From Kiloniellaceae bacterium (lineage in GTDB: Bacteria; Pseudomonadota; Alphaproteobacteria; Kiloniellales; J153), in assembly GCA_021776135.1 (NCBI GenBank), contig JAJFGL010000030.1, positions 1 to 64,000 of the forward strand: a DNA stretch of 64,000 nt, read 5' to 3'. The first letter of the stretch is position 1; each line of letters opens with the position of its first letter. Shown piece after piece: positions 7,806 to 16,765 of the stretch. Position numbers and translations under genes: made by a program. The notes under the pieces were generated by a model, which saw only the letters and a program-made list of their open reading frames with translations, was not told the DNA's origin and did not search any database.

Positions 7806-8843
7806 ATGAAAATCGAAAACATCGAACCGGCCCCAATCCTGGCGCTCGCGATCCTGGCGCTCGCGATCCTGGTGCTGCCGCCGGCGGCCTGGGCGGGGCG
7901 AAGCGCGAGTCCGGCCGCGGCGGCGGCGCCCGCGCCAGTCGTCCTCAAGTCCCATTCGGTGGTCGACGACACGGTGGTCCGCCTAAGCGATTTGTTCGAT
8001 GGCCTGGATGTCCCCGGCCAAGCGATTGGCCGGACCGAAATCGCCCGCGCCCCCGAACCGGGACAGCGGGTCGAGGTGAAGGCCCGCTGGTTGCAGGCGG
8101 TCGCGCAAGCCTACGCCCTGCCATGGCGCCCGGCTTCGCGCTTCGACAAGGTCACGATCGAGAGGGCCAGCCAAGTTATTGAAGGCAAACGTATCGAGGC
8201 CGCGGCCATCGAGGCCCTGGCCGAGCGGGGCATATCCGGCAACGTTTCCGTCGTCTTCGATAGCCCGGCGATCCGGATGCATCTGCCGACCGATGTCCCG
8301 GCCAGCCTGGCGCTCGCCAATTTTTCCTACAACCCGGCCAGTGGCCGCTTCAGCGGCCAGGTTATCGCCCCGGCGGAAGGCCGTACTCTGGCCCGGACGG
8401 CGATCGCCGGGCGCGCCGTCGAGATGACGGAAATCCCCGTCCTGGTCCGCAGGATCGAGCCGGGCGAGGTGATCGCGGAACGGGACATCCAATGGATAGC
8501 CACGCGCGTGGACCGGCTTAGCCGCAATACCGTGGCCTCCCAGGATCGTCTTTTAGGCAAGAGCCCCCGGCGTCCCTTGAGGCCCGGCGAGCGGATATTG
8601 AGCGCCGATCTGCGCGATCCTCTCCTGGTTACCAAAAACTCCATCGTGACCATTCGCCTGGTGAGTTCACGCATGGTCCTGACCGCGCAAGGCCGGGCCC
8701 TGGACCAGGGCGCCGTTAACGACGCGGTCCGGGTCATGAACACAAGATCCAAGCAAATCATCAGCGGCACGGTAGTGGAGTCCGGTCAGGTCCAGGTTTA
8801 CGCCACGATGATGGCCGGTATCGGCCAGGAGGTCAGGAAATGA
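7806..8843 (+). CDS. flgA: P-ring assembly chaperone FlgA
   Basis: 345 residues. A hydrophobic signal peptide covers about 10-31. It is lengthened by a 15-base direct repeat at about 7837-7868 that codes ILALA twice. The C-terminal SAF-type FlgA domain (about 215-345) contains EVIAERDIQWI and LRPGERI. FlgA is a periplasmic chaperone that helps FlgI form the P ring. The gene overlaps flgH by 4 bases, so the two are probably translationally coupled. The N-terminal half is longer than in the shortest FlgA proteins, as is common in Alphaproteobacteria. Confidence 0.93.
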   Translation: MKIENIEPAPILALAILALAILVLPPAAWAGRSASPAAAAAPAPVVLKSHSVVDDTVVRLSDLFDGLDVPGQAIGRTEIARAPEPGQRVEVKARWLQAVAQAYALPWRPASRFDKVTIERASQVIEGKRIEAAAIEALAERGISGNVSVVFDSPAIRMHLPTDVPASLALANFSYNPASGRFSGQVIAPAEGRTLARTAIAGRAVEMTEIPVLVRRIEPGEVIAERDIQWIATRVDRLSRNTVASQDRLLGKSPRRPLRPGERILSADLRDPLLVTKNSIVTIRLVSSRMVLTAQGRALDQGAVNDAVRVMNTRSKQIISGTVVESGQVQVYATMMAGIGQEVRK

Positions 8844-9610
8844 GTAACTCAAGCCCTAGAAACACACCGGGCCTTGGCCGGGCGCTCGCGCTCGCGTTCC
8901 TCGGCCTCAGCTTGGCCGGGTGCAACGCCCTGACGCGCCTGTCGCAGATCGGTCAGGAACCGCCCCTGGCCAGGATCGAGAACCCCTCGGCCCTTCATGG
9001 CAGCCAACCGGTTTCCATGCCCATGCCGGCGCCGGTGACGTCCGACCGCCAGGCCAATTCCTTGTGGCGGCCGGGATCGCGCGCCTTCCTGAAAGACCAG
9101 CGCGCGGCGGATATCGGCGACATCCTGACCGTGATCATCGAGATCGAGGACGAGGCGAAGCTGTCCAACACAACGGAACGTTCCCGCACCGCCGCCGAAG
9201 ACGCCTCGGCCAGCAGCCTGCTCGGTTACGAGGCCAGCCTGAGCGCGGTGCTGCCCACCGCCATCGACCCCACCAACTTGATCGACCTGGACAGCACCTC
9301 GAACACCCAGGGCTCCGGCAGCGTCAACCGGGATGAGGAGATCAAGCTGCGCATCGCCGCCTTGGTGACCCAGGTTCTGCCCAACGGCAACCTGGTGATA
9401 GCCGGGCGCCAGGAGGTTCGCGTGAATTTCGAAGTGCGCGAGTTGCAGGTCGTCGGCATGATCCGGCCGGAAGACATCACCACCACCAACACGATCTTCT
9501 ACGACCAAATCGCCGAGGCGCGTATCGCCTACGGTGGGCGGGGCCAGATCACCGACGTACAGCAGGCGCGTTACGGGCAACAGATCTACGACATCCTGTG
9601 GCCGTTTTAG
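8840..9610 (+). CDS. flgH: L-ring lipoprotein FlgH
   Basis: 256 residues. A signal peptide ends in the lipobox LAGC (Cys at about 28), so the mature protein is lipidated and placed in the outer membrane. The FlgH core follows: SLWRPGSRAFLKDQRA, GDILTVIIEIEDEAKLSN, then NGNLVIAGRQEVRVN, and the C-terminal GGRGQITDVQQARYGQQIYD. FlgH forms the L ring around the distal rod. It is the last gene of the flgF operon and converges on dksA with only 5 bases between. Confidence 0.95.
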   Translation: MSNSSPRNTPGLGRALALAFLGLSLAGCNALTRLSQIGQEPPLARIENPSALHGSQPVSMPMPAPVTSDRQANSLWRPGSRAFLKDQRAADIGDILTVIIEIEDEAKLSNTTERSRTAAEDASASSLLGYEASLSAVLPTAIDPTNLIDLDSTSNTQGSGSVNRDEEIKLRIAALVTQVLPNGNLVIAGRQEVRVNFEVRELQVVGMIRPEDITTTNTIFYDQIAEARIAYGGRGQITDVQQARYGQQIYDILWPF

Positions 9611-9615
9611 AGACG

Positions 9616-10038
9616 TTATTCGTCGCGGTGGGTCCGCTCCAGCCGCTCGTGGCGTTCCTGGGCCTCGATGGACATGGTCGCGATCGGACGGGCCTCTAGG
9701 CGGCGCAGGCTGATCGGCTCCTGGGTGTCCTCGCAATACCCGTAGGAGCCATCCTCTATGCGTTGCAGCGCGGCGTCGATCTTGGCTATCAACTTGCGCT
9801 CGCGGTCGCGGGTCCGCAGTTCCAGAGAGCGGTCGGTCTCGAGCGAGGCCCGGTCGGCCAGGTCGGCTTCCGCTTGGGGCTCCTGCTTCAGGTTCTGGAT
9901 GGTTTCATTGGAGTCCGCCAATAACTCGTCCTTCCAACGCAAGAGCTTGCGTTGAAAATACGCCCGCATGACGGGCCTCATGAACTTTTCCGTCTCCTTG
10001 GGGCGATACCCCTTCGGAATGGATACCGGCTTCTTCAT
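9616..10038 (-). CDS. dksA: DksA/TraR-family RNA polymerase-binding regulator
   Basis: 140 residues. A long helical coiled-coil segment (about 30-100) is followed by a C-terminal zinc-finger-like region starting at YGYCEDTQEPI. Only one of the four zinc-finger cysteines is visible. The other positions are non-cysteine, as in the single-Cys DksA proteins known from several Alphaproteobacteria. DksA enters the secondary channel of RNA polymerase and works with ppGpp. It sits between flgH and fliX on the minus strand. Whether it acts on flagellar genes here cannot be told. Confidence 0.9.
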   Translation of the reverse strand: MKKPVSIPKGYRPKETEKFMRPVMRAYFQRKLLRWKDELLADSNETIQNLKQEPQAEADLADRASLETDRSLELRTRDRERKLIAKIDAALQRIEDGSYGYCEDTQEPISLRRLEARPIATMSIEAQERHERLERTHRDE

Positions 10039-10154
10039 GCTCTCCCCGCGCCAGTAAAATCAGCCATCCTGGCGCGGAGTATATGGAATTCGGCGCGCCG
10101 GACAAGCTTCGGAATGCCTGGGAGGCCTACTCACAGATAATTGAATTTAAAGGT

Positions 10155-10180
10155 AAAAAAGACCCCGAAGGGTTTCGGTC
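10155..10180 (-). terminator. Intrinsic terminator after fliX
   Basis: On the minus strand, a 7-pair stem with one bulge (10161-10169 with 10174-10180) closes a GGGT loop and is followed by six T. It overlaps the fliX stop by two bases. Confidence 0.6.
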
Positions 10181-10592
10181 AATGGCCCAACTTGGCCAGC
10201 TCGACCGCGGCGCGCAGCTCGATGTCATCCAGGATTTCCGCCAATCTGGGATCGCGGACCTGGGCCCGCCCGGCGGCCGCCTGCTTGGCCAGCCGCTCGA
10301 TCGCCGCCGCCGATAGACGCCCATCCAGCAAGGCCAGGCGCAAGTCATCCAGCCGGTCGAGAAGATTCTCGCCGTGCCGGCGGCCCCGGGTATCCGAATC
10401 GGCTTCGCCGGCTACTTCCTGAAGGGCCAGGATGGCATCGACCCCCGGCGGCGGCGCGGCGCCGCTGAGCGGCGTGGCGGTCTGCGCCTCCACCCCGGCG
10501 AGCGCCTTGAAAAAACCGCCGGACTTCCCGGCCTGCCCACGCGCTCCAGGGCGGGCGCCCCGTGACGTGTTCGCGATCCGATCGATCTTCAT
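10179..10592 (-). CDS. fliX: Flagellar assembly regulator FliX
   Basis: 137 residues from the ATG at 10592 (MKIDRIANTSR), chosen over an ATG five codons upstream because FliX proteins begin with MKI. The family features are present: a Gly/Ser-rich N-terminal part, then VDAILALQEV at about 70, and the C-terminal ILDDIELRAAVELAKLG. In Caulobacter, FliX binds the sigma-54 activator FlbD and couples its activity to early flagellar assembly. FlbD is encoded at 43576. The gene is divergent from flgI, as in Caulobacter, and has a CtrA-like box 48-62 bases upstream. Confidence 0.9.
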   Translation of the reverse strand: MKIDRIANTSRGARPGARGQAGKSGGFFKALAGVEAQTATPLSGAAPPPGVDAILALQEVAGEADSDTRGRRHGENLLDRLDDLRLALLDGRLSAAAIERLAKQAAAGRAQVRDPRLAEILDDIELRAAVELAKLGH

Positions 10593-10639
10593 TCCGGTTC
10601 CTGGCAAAATGTGCGGCGGTTACAATGCGGTTCGCCGTC

Positions 10640-10654
10640 TTTAGGATTGGTTAA
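10640..10654 (-). promoter_or_regulatory. CtrA-like box upstream of fliX
   Basis: TTAA-N7-TAAA read on the minus strand, one base off consensus, 48-62 bases before the fliX start. Confidence 0.55.
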
Positions 10655-10736
10655 GGAGGCAATTCTTGCCGGGCCGGGCCGCGGCCCCAAGGCGGCCGAT
10701 ACCCCGGAAAACCGCCCTAAGACGGGGCCCTGGCCG

Positions 10737-10751
10737 TGGCATGGATTTCGC
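10737..10751 (+). promoter_or_regulatory. Sigma-54 promoter for flgI operon
   Basis: TGGCATGGATTTCGC: GG at 10738-10739 and GC at 10750-10751 with ten bases between, 40 bases before the flgI ATG. Confidence 0.72.
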
Positions 10752-10790
10752 ATATCCCAGCCCATAGCGTTTCCAACGAACGGAAAGCCC

Positions 10791-11924
10791 ATGACCGCCA
10801 AGCGCACCATGAAGCGAATGATTACCGGGGTCCTATTGGCCGCCCTATCCCTGATGTTTGCCGCCGGCAGCGCCCAGGCGCAGACCAGAATCAAGGATAT
10901 CGTCGAATTCGAGGGCATCCGCGACAACATGCTGGTCGGTTACGGCCTGGTGGTCGGGCTCAACGGCACCGGCGACGATCTGGATAGCGCCCCCTTCACC
11001 CGCGAGTCCTTGATCGGCATGTTGCAGCGCCTGGGCATCTCCGCGCGTGACGACGATCTCGACACCAACAACGTGGCGGCGGTCATGGTGACCGCCAACC
11101 TGCCGCCCTTCTCGCGCCAGGGATCGCGGATCGACGTAACCGTCTCCGCCTTCGGCGACTCCGAGAGCTTGCTCGGCGGTACGCTGCTTGTCACCCCACT
11201 CCTGGCCGCCGACGGCGAGGTTTACGCCGTCAGCCAAGGACCGGTCGCCATCGGCGGTTTCAGCGCCGAGGGCGACAGCGAAAGCGTCACCAAAGGGGTA
11301 CCGACCACCGGGCGAATTCCAAACGGCGGCATCATCGAGCGTGAAATCGAATTCGATTTGCGGGAACTGACCTCGGTGAAACTTAGTCTGCGCAACCCCG
11401 ACCTCACCACCGCGCGGCGGGTGGCGCAGGCAATTAACAAATTCACGAGCGAAGCCTCGGCGCGCTCCCTCGACCCGGCCACAGTGCAGATGATGGTGCC
11501 GAAACGCTACCAGGGCGATGTCGTCGCCTTGATGACGGATGTCGAGCAGCTTCAGGTCAAGGCCGATCAGAAGGCGCGGGTGGTGATCGACGAACGATCC
11601 GGCGTTATCGTCATCGGCGAAAACGTTCGCATAAGCACGGTCGCCATCGCCCAGGGAAACCTGACGATCCGGATCACGGAAACGCCACAAGTCAGTCAAC
11701 CGGCGCCCTTCTCAGACGCCGGCGAGACCGTAACGGTGCCGCGCACCAACATCGAGGTCCAAGAAGACGGCGACCGCAAACTGGCGGTTCTACCGGCCGG
11801 CATCACCCTGGAGGAATTGGTCAACGGCCTCAACTCCCTGGGTGTGGGGCCGCGCGATCTGATTACTATTCTGCAGACGATCAAGGCGTCCGGCGCCCTG
11901 CAAGCGGACATCGAGTTACTGTAA
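10791..11924 (+). CDS. flgI: Flagellar P-ring protein FlgI
   Basis: 377 residues from the ATG at 10791 (MTAKRTMKRM), which follows the sigma-54 promoter; the longer frame back to 10611 crosses that promoter and is rejected. A signal peptide ends near AQAQT (about 30), followed by the FlgI hallmark RIKDIVEFEGIRDNMLVGYG and VVGLNGTGD. The C-terminal LNSLGVGPRDLITILQTIK closes the family domain. FlgI forms the periplasmic P ring, with FlgA as chaperone. Its last base is shared with the first base of flgJ (TAATG). Confidence 0.96.
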   Translation: MTAKRTMKRMITGVLLAALSLMFAAGSAQAQTRIKDIVEFEGIRDNMLVGYGLVVGLNGTGDDLDSAPFTRESLIGMLQRLGISARDDDLDTNNVAAVMVTANLPPFSRQGSRIDVTVSAFGDSESLLGGTLLVTPLLAADGEVYAVSQGPVAIGGFSAEGDSESVTKGVPTTGRIPNGGIIEREIEFDLRELTSVKLSLRNPDLTTARRVAQAINKFTSEASARSLDPATVQMMVPKRYQGDVVALMTDVEQLQVKADQKARVVIDERSGVIVIGENVRISTVAIAQGNLTIRITETPQVSQPAPFSDAGETVTVPRTNIEVQEDGDRKLAVLPAGITLEELVNGLNSLGVGPRDLITILQTIKASGALQADIELL

Positions 11925-12265
11925 TGGAAATAAACCCACTTCCCATCGACATCGGCGCCATTGCCCATGGCGCCAGCGGCGGCGATCCCCTGCGCGCGGC
12001 GGAAGCCTTGCGCGGCAAGGTAGGCGATGCGGCAATACGCAAAGCGGCGGAGGAATTCGAAGCCGTGTTCGTAGCGCAAATGCTGGCGCCCATGTTCGAG
12101 ACTATCGAATCGGACACCATGTTCGGCGGCGGACCCGGCGAAGACATCTACCGCTCCATGATGGTGGAGGAATACGGCAAGGCCATCGCGCGCTCCGGCG
12201 GGGTCGGAATCGCGGACAGCGTGGCCCGTGAACTGCTCAGCATCCAGGAGGCAGCCTCAAAATGA
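11924..12265 (+). CDS. flgJ: Rod-binding protein FlgJ, N-domain only
   Basis: 113 residues. The rod-binding domain is complete: KAAEEFEAVFVAQMLAPMFE at about 45 and MMVEEYGKAIARSGGVGIAD at about 82. The muramidase domain found in enteric FlgJ is absent, as is usual in Alphaproteobacteria, so another enzyme must open the cell wall. FlgJ acts as rod cap or scaffold. The gene overlaps flgI by one base and the next gene by four, giving a tight flgI-flgJ-FlgN-like operon. Confidence 0.9.
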   Translation: MEINPLPIDIGAIAHGASGGDPLRAAEALRGKVGDAAIRKAAEEFEAVFVAQMLAPMFETIESDTMFGGGPGEDIYRSMMVEEYGKAIARSGGVGIADSVARELLSIQEAASK

Positions 12266-12705
12266 ATGACGGCAATCCAATATCCGACTTACTCAGGACC
12301 GCATCGCAGCTAACCGGACTGCTGGACCGGGAGACCGGTATGCTTCAGGCCATGAAGCCGTCAGATATCAAAGCCCTGCACCAGGACAAGTTGGCGCTTA
12401 GCACCACCTATGGCGCCCAAATCAAGGCCCTGAAAGACAACCCGGCGCTCATGGGGTCGATCCCGGCCGACGTTCGGGCCCATCTAAAAGCCACGATGGA
12501 GAGTTTTCAGGCGGCCTTGGCGGCGAACCGGCGCGGTCTGCACGCCGTCCGGGCGGCCACGGAAAGCACCCTTCGGGCCATCGCCGATGAAGTTCAGGCC
12601 AAAACCGATAAACACAAGGGTTACGCGGCCAATGGCGGAGCAAGCCGGGCGGGCGAAACCGGCCGTACCTCGGCCCAGGCCTTCGCTTTCGATCAGAGCC
12701 TGTAA
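12262..12705 (+). CDS. FlgN/FlbY-like putative export chaperone
   Basis: 147 residues, almost all helical, with no signal peptide or membrane segment. The features resemble FlgN-type chaperones: a helical hairpin with LLDRETGMLQAMKPSDIKAL near the N-terminus, then a second long helix at about 70-115. FlgN escorts the hook-junction proteins FlgK and FlgL, which are encoded just downstream at 13412-16677. A similar small gene follows flgJ in other Alphaproteobacteria (called FlbY in Caulobacter). The assignment rests on position and helical pattern, not on strong sequence identity. Confidence 0.6.
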   Translation: MNDGNPISDLLRTASQLTGLLDRETGMLQAMKPSDIKALHQDKLALSTTYGAQIKALKDNPALMGSIPADVRAHLKATMESFQAALAANRRGLHAVRAATESTLRAIADEVQAKTDKHKGYAANGGASRAGETGRTSAQAFAFDQSL

Positions 12706-12840
12706 ATTACGGCACGGCCAGGGCAAACAATGGTAACGATTTGTTAACGCTTTAAGGTACACAATGTAAGGTGTTGATATAAATAGTATTTATGTAGAAT
12801 TTTAGGGGAATCGCGCGGGGCGACCAGGAGTTATCGTACG

Positions 12841-13170
12841 ATGCTCATAACCGCCACCACTCCAACACCAGCCGCGCAAACCGCGGCGCCGCGAGCCGTG
12901 GAGCGCGCCGAGAAAGCCGCGCCCGAAAGCAAACGGGAGGCGGCCCCTCGGGAGCGCGTCAAATCGGCGCCGGCGCCCACAAAACCCTCGCAATACCGCT
13001 TGGCCTACGACGAGGACCGGAGCCGGATTTTCATCCAGGTCATCGACCCCGATAGCGGCGAGGAAATCCTCCGTTTTCCCCCAGAGGAGCTGGTCCGGTT
13101 TATCGATAAGTCCATCGGTACCGGCGTGCCTGGAAACACCCCCGGCCTGTTGGTCGACCGCACCGCCTAA
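12841..13170 (+). CDS. FlaG-family flagellar protein
   Basis: 109 residues. The first 55 are an Ala/Pro/Lys/Arg-rich disordered region. The C-terminal half has the FlaG pattern, RLAYDEDRSRIFIQVIDPDS followed by GEEILRFPPEELV, where FlaG proteins carry a strand, a D-x-x-T/S-G-E turn and a PPEE helix. FlaG proteins affect filament length in some bacteria. The gene stands alone between the flgJ operon and flgK. A weak GG-N10-GC element at 12711-12724 might be its promoter, but its -12 region is poor. A strong terminator follows. Confidence 0.65.
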   Translation: MLITATTPTPAAQTAAPRAVERAEKAAPESKREAAPRERVKSAPAPTKPSQYRLAYDEDRSRIFIQVIDPDSGEEILRFPPEELVRFIDKSIGTGVPGNTPGLLVDRTA

Positions 13171-13206
13171 AGCACCCTCTCTTCCCTCGTTTCGCGGCAT
13201 GACCTG

Positions 13207-13248
13207 AAAATTACCCGCCGGCGCAAATCATGCCGGCTAGGTAATTTT
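13207..13248 (+). terminator. Bipartite hairpin after the FlaG-like gene
   Basis: Arms AAAATTACC (13207-13215) and GGTAATTTT (13240-13248) pair perfectly, with an inner GCCGGC pair. The T-rich right arm gives terminator character. The hairpin isolates the FlaG-like gene from the flgK promoter. Confidence 0.65.
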
Positions 13249-13327
13249 TACCCAGCCGATAAGGCTTCCCTGGGTGCTAACCGCCACCCCGGACCGGCTC
13301 ACCGCAATTCATTCCTTGCCCCTGGCT

Positions 13328-13342
13328 TGGCATGGCTTTCGC
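13328..13342 (+). promoter_or_regulatory. Sigma-54 promoter for flgK-flgL
   Basis: TGGCATGGCTTTCGC: GG at 13329-13330 and GC at 13341-13342 with ten bases between. It is nearly identical to the flgI promoter and lies 70 bases before the flgK ATG. Confidence 0.75.
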
Positions 13343-13411
13343 ATAGGACTGAGTGGGCGGATATGAGTCCGGCCCTGTTAAGCCGATTGGCTAGACCTTA
13401 GGGAACCATCC

Positions 13412-15472
13412 ATGTCACTGCTAGGCGCCCTTCAAACGTCCCTGTCCGGGCTTCAAGTCTCGCAAGCCCAGTTGCAGATCACGTCCAACAACATCGCCAA
13501 CGTGAATACGCCTGGGTATTCGCGCAAAACGGCCGATATCCTCACCAGGACCATCGCCGGCCAAGGCGCCGGCGTGCGCTTATCCGAAGTCCAGCGAAAC
13601 GTTGACGATCGCCTGCTGCGCCAGCTCCAGGACCACATGGCGCGCCTGAGCGGACAGAAGATCCAAGACGGATATCTGCGCGAAACCCAGATCCTGTTCG
13701 GGTCTCTCGCCGACAACTCTTCGCTCAGCCATAATATCACTGAGTTCGGATCGGCCCTGGAGGGCTTGAGCACCAATCCGAGCAGCCTGACCAATCGCAG
13801 CGCCACGGTCGAATCCGGCCGCCTGCTGGCCAGTCAGTTCAATTTCATGAGCACCAACCTGCAGCAGATGCGCACCGACGCGGACCGCCTGATCGAAGCC
13901 ACGGTCGGGACCGTCAACACGCTGCTCAGCGACATCCATAAACTCAATCAACAGATCGCCGTGGCCCAGGCCGTCTCGGAAACGCTCCCGGACTTGGAGG
14001 ACGATCGCGATCGCCTGATCGGCAAACTGGCGAATGAAATCGATATCCAGCACTTCGCCCGCAGCTCCGGTGAGATCGTTATCCTGACCGGGTCCGGGCG
14101 CGCCCTGCTGGATTCCGTGCCGGTCACCCTGACCCACACCTCGGCGGCTCAACTGAGCCCGACGGTTACCCTGGGCAGCGGCATTAGCGGCATCACCATC
14201 GGCACCGGCGGACCCGATATTACCGCGGAAATCGCCGGTGGCCGCCTCAGCGGATTAATTACAACCAGAGACCAGAACCTGGTTGACCTCCAGTCGCAAA
14301 TAGACCGGCTCGCCGAAGTGCTGCGCGATACGGTGAACAAGCTGCACAACGACGGCACGGCCTTTCCGCCGCCGCAAAGCCTGACCGGAACCCGCACCGT
14401 CGCGGCCGCCGATTCGCCGTCCATGACCGGCCTGTTCCGCGTCACCGTGGTCGATACCGACGGGGTCACGGTCGAGACCCTGGATATCGACCTCGCCACC
14501 CTGGCGCCGAACAACATCGGGCAACTGGTCGCCCAGATGAACGGCATGGCCAATGCGACCTCATCCATCAACGCCAGCGGCCAGGTCACCCTAGCCGCGA
14601 CCGGCGCCAATCTCATAACCGTCAACGAGCTCACGAGCGCGGTCACGACCGGCAACGTCACCTATGGCATGGGTCAATTTTTGGGGCTCAACGACTTCTT
14701 CGAGGGCGGCCCGGATTTCGCGAACTATATAAGCGACCGGGTCGCCAGCGATACCGCCGCCATAGGCCTGGCCGGCACCCTGTCGTTCGATATCGCCGGG
14801 GCGACCACGAATGTCGCTTACATTGCCGGCGATAGCCTGACCGATATCGCCGCCACGATAAACGGTACCGCCGCCCTCACCGCCGCCAACATCTCCGCCA
14901 GCGTCGTGCGCGAGGGCGACGGTTTCCGCCTGCAGATTACCGACGCGGACAACGATAATTTCACCATCACTGATTCGGGAACCCTGACCGCTCAGATCAA
15001 CCTGAGGGCCGGAGTCGCCGGAACCGCGCAACGCATCGCGGTGCGCCAGGCGATCTTGGCGAACCCCGGCCTCGTCGCCCACGCCGAATCGAGCGCCGCC
15101 AGTCCCCTGGCCGTGGGGGACATCGCCGTGTCCTCGGGCGACGGCGCTATCGCCCGCTCGCTCGCCGATGCCTTCACCGCCAATCAAAGCTTCAGCCTGG
15201 CCGGCGGCCTGCCGCAGCGATCCACCACGCTTGCCTCCTATGCCGGGGAAATCCTCTCGGTCAACGCCGCGAAGGCGGACACGATTGGGTCTCAAATTGT
15301 CACGGGCGACAGTTTTCGCGTCGCCCTGGAGAACCAGATCGCGTCCCTGAGCGCGGTTAACTTGGACGAAGAACTCGCCAACATCGTCGTGCTCCAGAAT
15401 TCCTATGCCGCCTCGGCCCGGATGACTTCGGTGATATCTGAGTTGTTGGATATCCTGATTGACTTAGGCTAA
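13412..15472 (+). CDS. flgK: Hook-associated protein 1 FlgK
   Basis: 686 residues, at the long end for FlgK. The N-terminus has the axial-protein pattern SNNIANVNTPGYSRKT at about 28. The C-terminus has LDEELANIVVLQNSYAASAR, the FlgK hallmark. The middle (about 300-560) is a variable, Ala/Thr/Asp-rich, beta-repeat region with several TLDIDLA and DSLTDIAATIN-like repeats, probably surface-exposed domains. FlgK joins hook to filament. flgL follows 14 bases later under the same sigma-54 promoter. Confidence 0.95.
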   Translation: MSLLGALQTSLSGLQVSQAQLQITSNNIANVNTPGYSRKTADILTRTIAGQGAGVRLSEVQRNVDDRLLRQLQDHMARLSGQKIQDGYLRETQILFGSLADNSSLSHNITEFGSALEGLSTNPSSLTNRSATVESGRLLASQFNFMSTNLQQMRTDADRLIEATVGTVNTLLSDIHKLNQQIAVAQAVSETLPDLEDDRDRLIGKLANEIDIQHFARSSGEIVILTGSGRALLDSVPVTLTHTSAAQLSPTVTLGSGISGITIGTGGPDITAEIAGGRLSGLITTRDQNLVDLQSQIDRLAEVLRDTVNKLHNDGTAFPPPQSLTGTRTVAAADSPSMTGLFRVTVVDTDGVTVETLDIDLATLAPNNIGQLVAQMNGMANATSSINASGQVTLAATGANLITVNELTSAVTTGNVTYGMGQFLGLNDFFEGGPDFANYISDRVASDTAAIGLAGTLSFDIAGATTNVAYIAGDSLTDIAATINGTAALTAANISASVVREGDGFRLQITDADNDNFTITDSGTLTAQINLRAGVAGTAQRIAVRQAILANPGLVAHAESSAASPLAVGDIAVSSGDGAIARSLADAFTANQSFSLAGGLPQRSTTLASYAGEILSVNAAKADTIGSQIVTGDSFRVALENQIASLSAVNLDEELANIVVLQNSYAASARMTSVISELLDILIDLG

Positions 15473-15486
15473 CGAGAGATAACGCC

Positions 15487-16677
15487 ATGACCCGCGTAGC
15501 TACATTCGCCCTGCAGCAATTGACGCTGTTTCACACCCTCAATACCCAGTCACGCACCGCCGACCAGGGCGTTCAACTCGCCTCGGGTAACAAGTCGCAG
15601 ACATATTCCGGAATTTCCCAGGACGCGCTGCGCCTGGTATCCTTGGAGACACGCCGCGCCGAGATTTCGCAATTCACCCGGAACATCGGCACCGCGGAAC
15701 AGCGCCTCAGCCTGATGGATGTCACCATGACCTCGGTCGAGGACTTGGCGCTCGAACTCCGCGACACGCTGGAGCGCACGCTGCAGCAACCGAATTCGAG
15801 CGGCGGCAACCTGAAACAGATCGCGGCCAACATTCGCGACGCCGTCGCCGGGCTGCTGAATACACGCAGCGGCGATTCGTATGTGTTCAGCGGCACCCGC
15901 GGCGACCGCCCGCCGATTGACTTCAATGCCGCCGGATACAGCAACGTTTCCTTGCTTGAAAGCAACGGAATCACGGTCGATAGCACCTTCTACGAGGCCT
16001 ATTACGTACAGGTTCTGGGCAATACTTTGCCCTACGCTCAGGGTTCGTTCTACCAACAGATTTACTTCGACAAGAACGGCGTACTGCCGACTGTCCCGGT
16101 GCCGGCCGACCTGAACAACCCAACCGTTACCGAATTCGACGCCGAAGATCCCGGCCTTTGGCAATACTATGTCGACCGTTTGAATTCCGCTCAAATGATA
16201 GCGGCGCCGAAAACCGACTACTACCAGGGCAATACCCAGGCCAATGTCGTGCGCGCGGATTCAGGGCTCGACGTAGCCTATGACGTGCGCGCCGATACCC
16301 TGGCGTTTCAGCAAATACTCTCCGCCGCCGATGCCATCGCAAACCTGCCGAACGGCGATGCGACCGATATCAACGAACGGGCGATCATCGCCAAGGCCCG
16401 GGACATGATCAAGGCGGCGCTGGAGACCCCCTCCACCGCCGGCTTCTCTTCACTCACCCAAATCCGCATCAACGTGACCTCGTCGCGCCAGACCCTGGAG
16501 AACGCCCTGGACCGCCATAACAGCTTCGACACTTATGCCGAGGGCATTATCAAGGATATCGAAGGCATAGACCCGGCCGAAGTCATCGTCAGGCTGCAAA
16601 GCGACCAGCAGGCGCTGGAAGCCTCATTCAATGTCCTGGCGCGCTTGCAATCCTTCAGCCTGCTCGACTTCATCTAG
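15487..16677 (+). CDS. flgL: Hook-associated protein 3 FlgL
   Basis: 396 residues. The N-terminal flagellin-like helix ends in GVQLASGNKSQTYSGISQDA, where the family has a conserved GKR-like S-G-K turn. The C-terminal helix reads SDQQALEASFNVLARLQSFS and the protein ends SLLDFI. A central variable domain covers about 130-290. FlgL is the second hook-filament junction protein. It shares an operon with flgK. Confidence 0.92.
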   Translation: MTRVATFALQQLTLFHTLNTQSRTADQGVQLASGNKSQTYSGISQDALRLVSLETRRAEISQFTRNIGTAEQRLSLMDVTMTSVEDLALELRDTLERTLQQPNSSGGNLKQIAANIRDAVAGLLNTRSGDSYVFSGTRGDRPPIDFNAAGYSNVSLLESNGITVDSTFYEAYYVQVLGNTLPYAQGSFYQQIYFDKNGVLPTVPVPADLNNPTVTEFDAEDPGLWQYYVDRLNSAQMIAAPKTDYYQGNTQANVVRADSGLDVAYDVRADTLAFQQILSAADAIANLPNGDATDINERAIIAKARDMIKAALETPSTAGFSSLTQIRINVTSSRQTLENALDRHNSFDTYAEGIIKDIEGIDPAEVIVRLQSDQQALEASFNVLARLQSFSLLDFI

Positions 16678-16705
16678 GAAACTAGCATCGCCCTGGATTG
16701 GGACG

Positions 16706-16720
16706 TTAAGCGTACGTTAA
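16706..16720 (+). promoter_or_regulatory. Perfect CtrA box upstream of unknown gene
   Basis: TTAA-N7-TTAA with no mismatch, 46-60 bases before the start at 16766. The site is itself nearly palindromic (GTTAAGCGTACGTTAAC has TTAA at each end). Confidence 0.6.
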
Positions 16721-16765
16721 CGCGCCGGGCGCATCATGCCGTGGTAACTTTAGGTCAGGTAGACC

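Noticed and set aside
8849..9736. Long minus-strand frame of about 295 codons opposite flgH
   Set aside because: It is antisense to flgH with its clear lipobox and family motifs. It is a typical product of GC-rich third positions.
12711..12724. A GG-N10-GC element upstream of the FlaG-like gene
   Set aside because: The spacing fits sigma-54 but the -12 part reads GGGC instead of TTGC, so I did not list it as a promoter.
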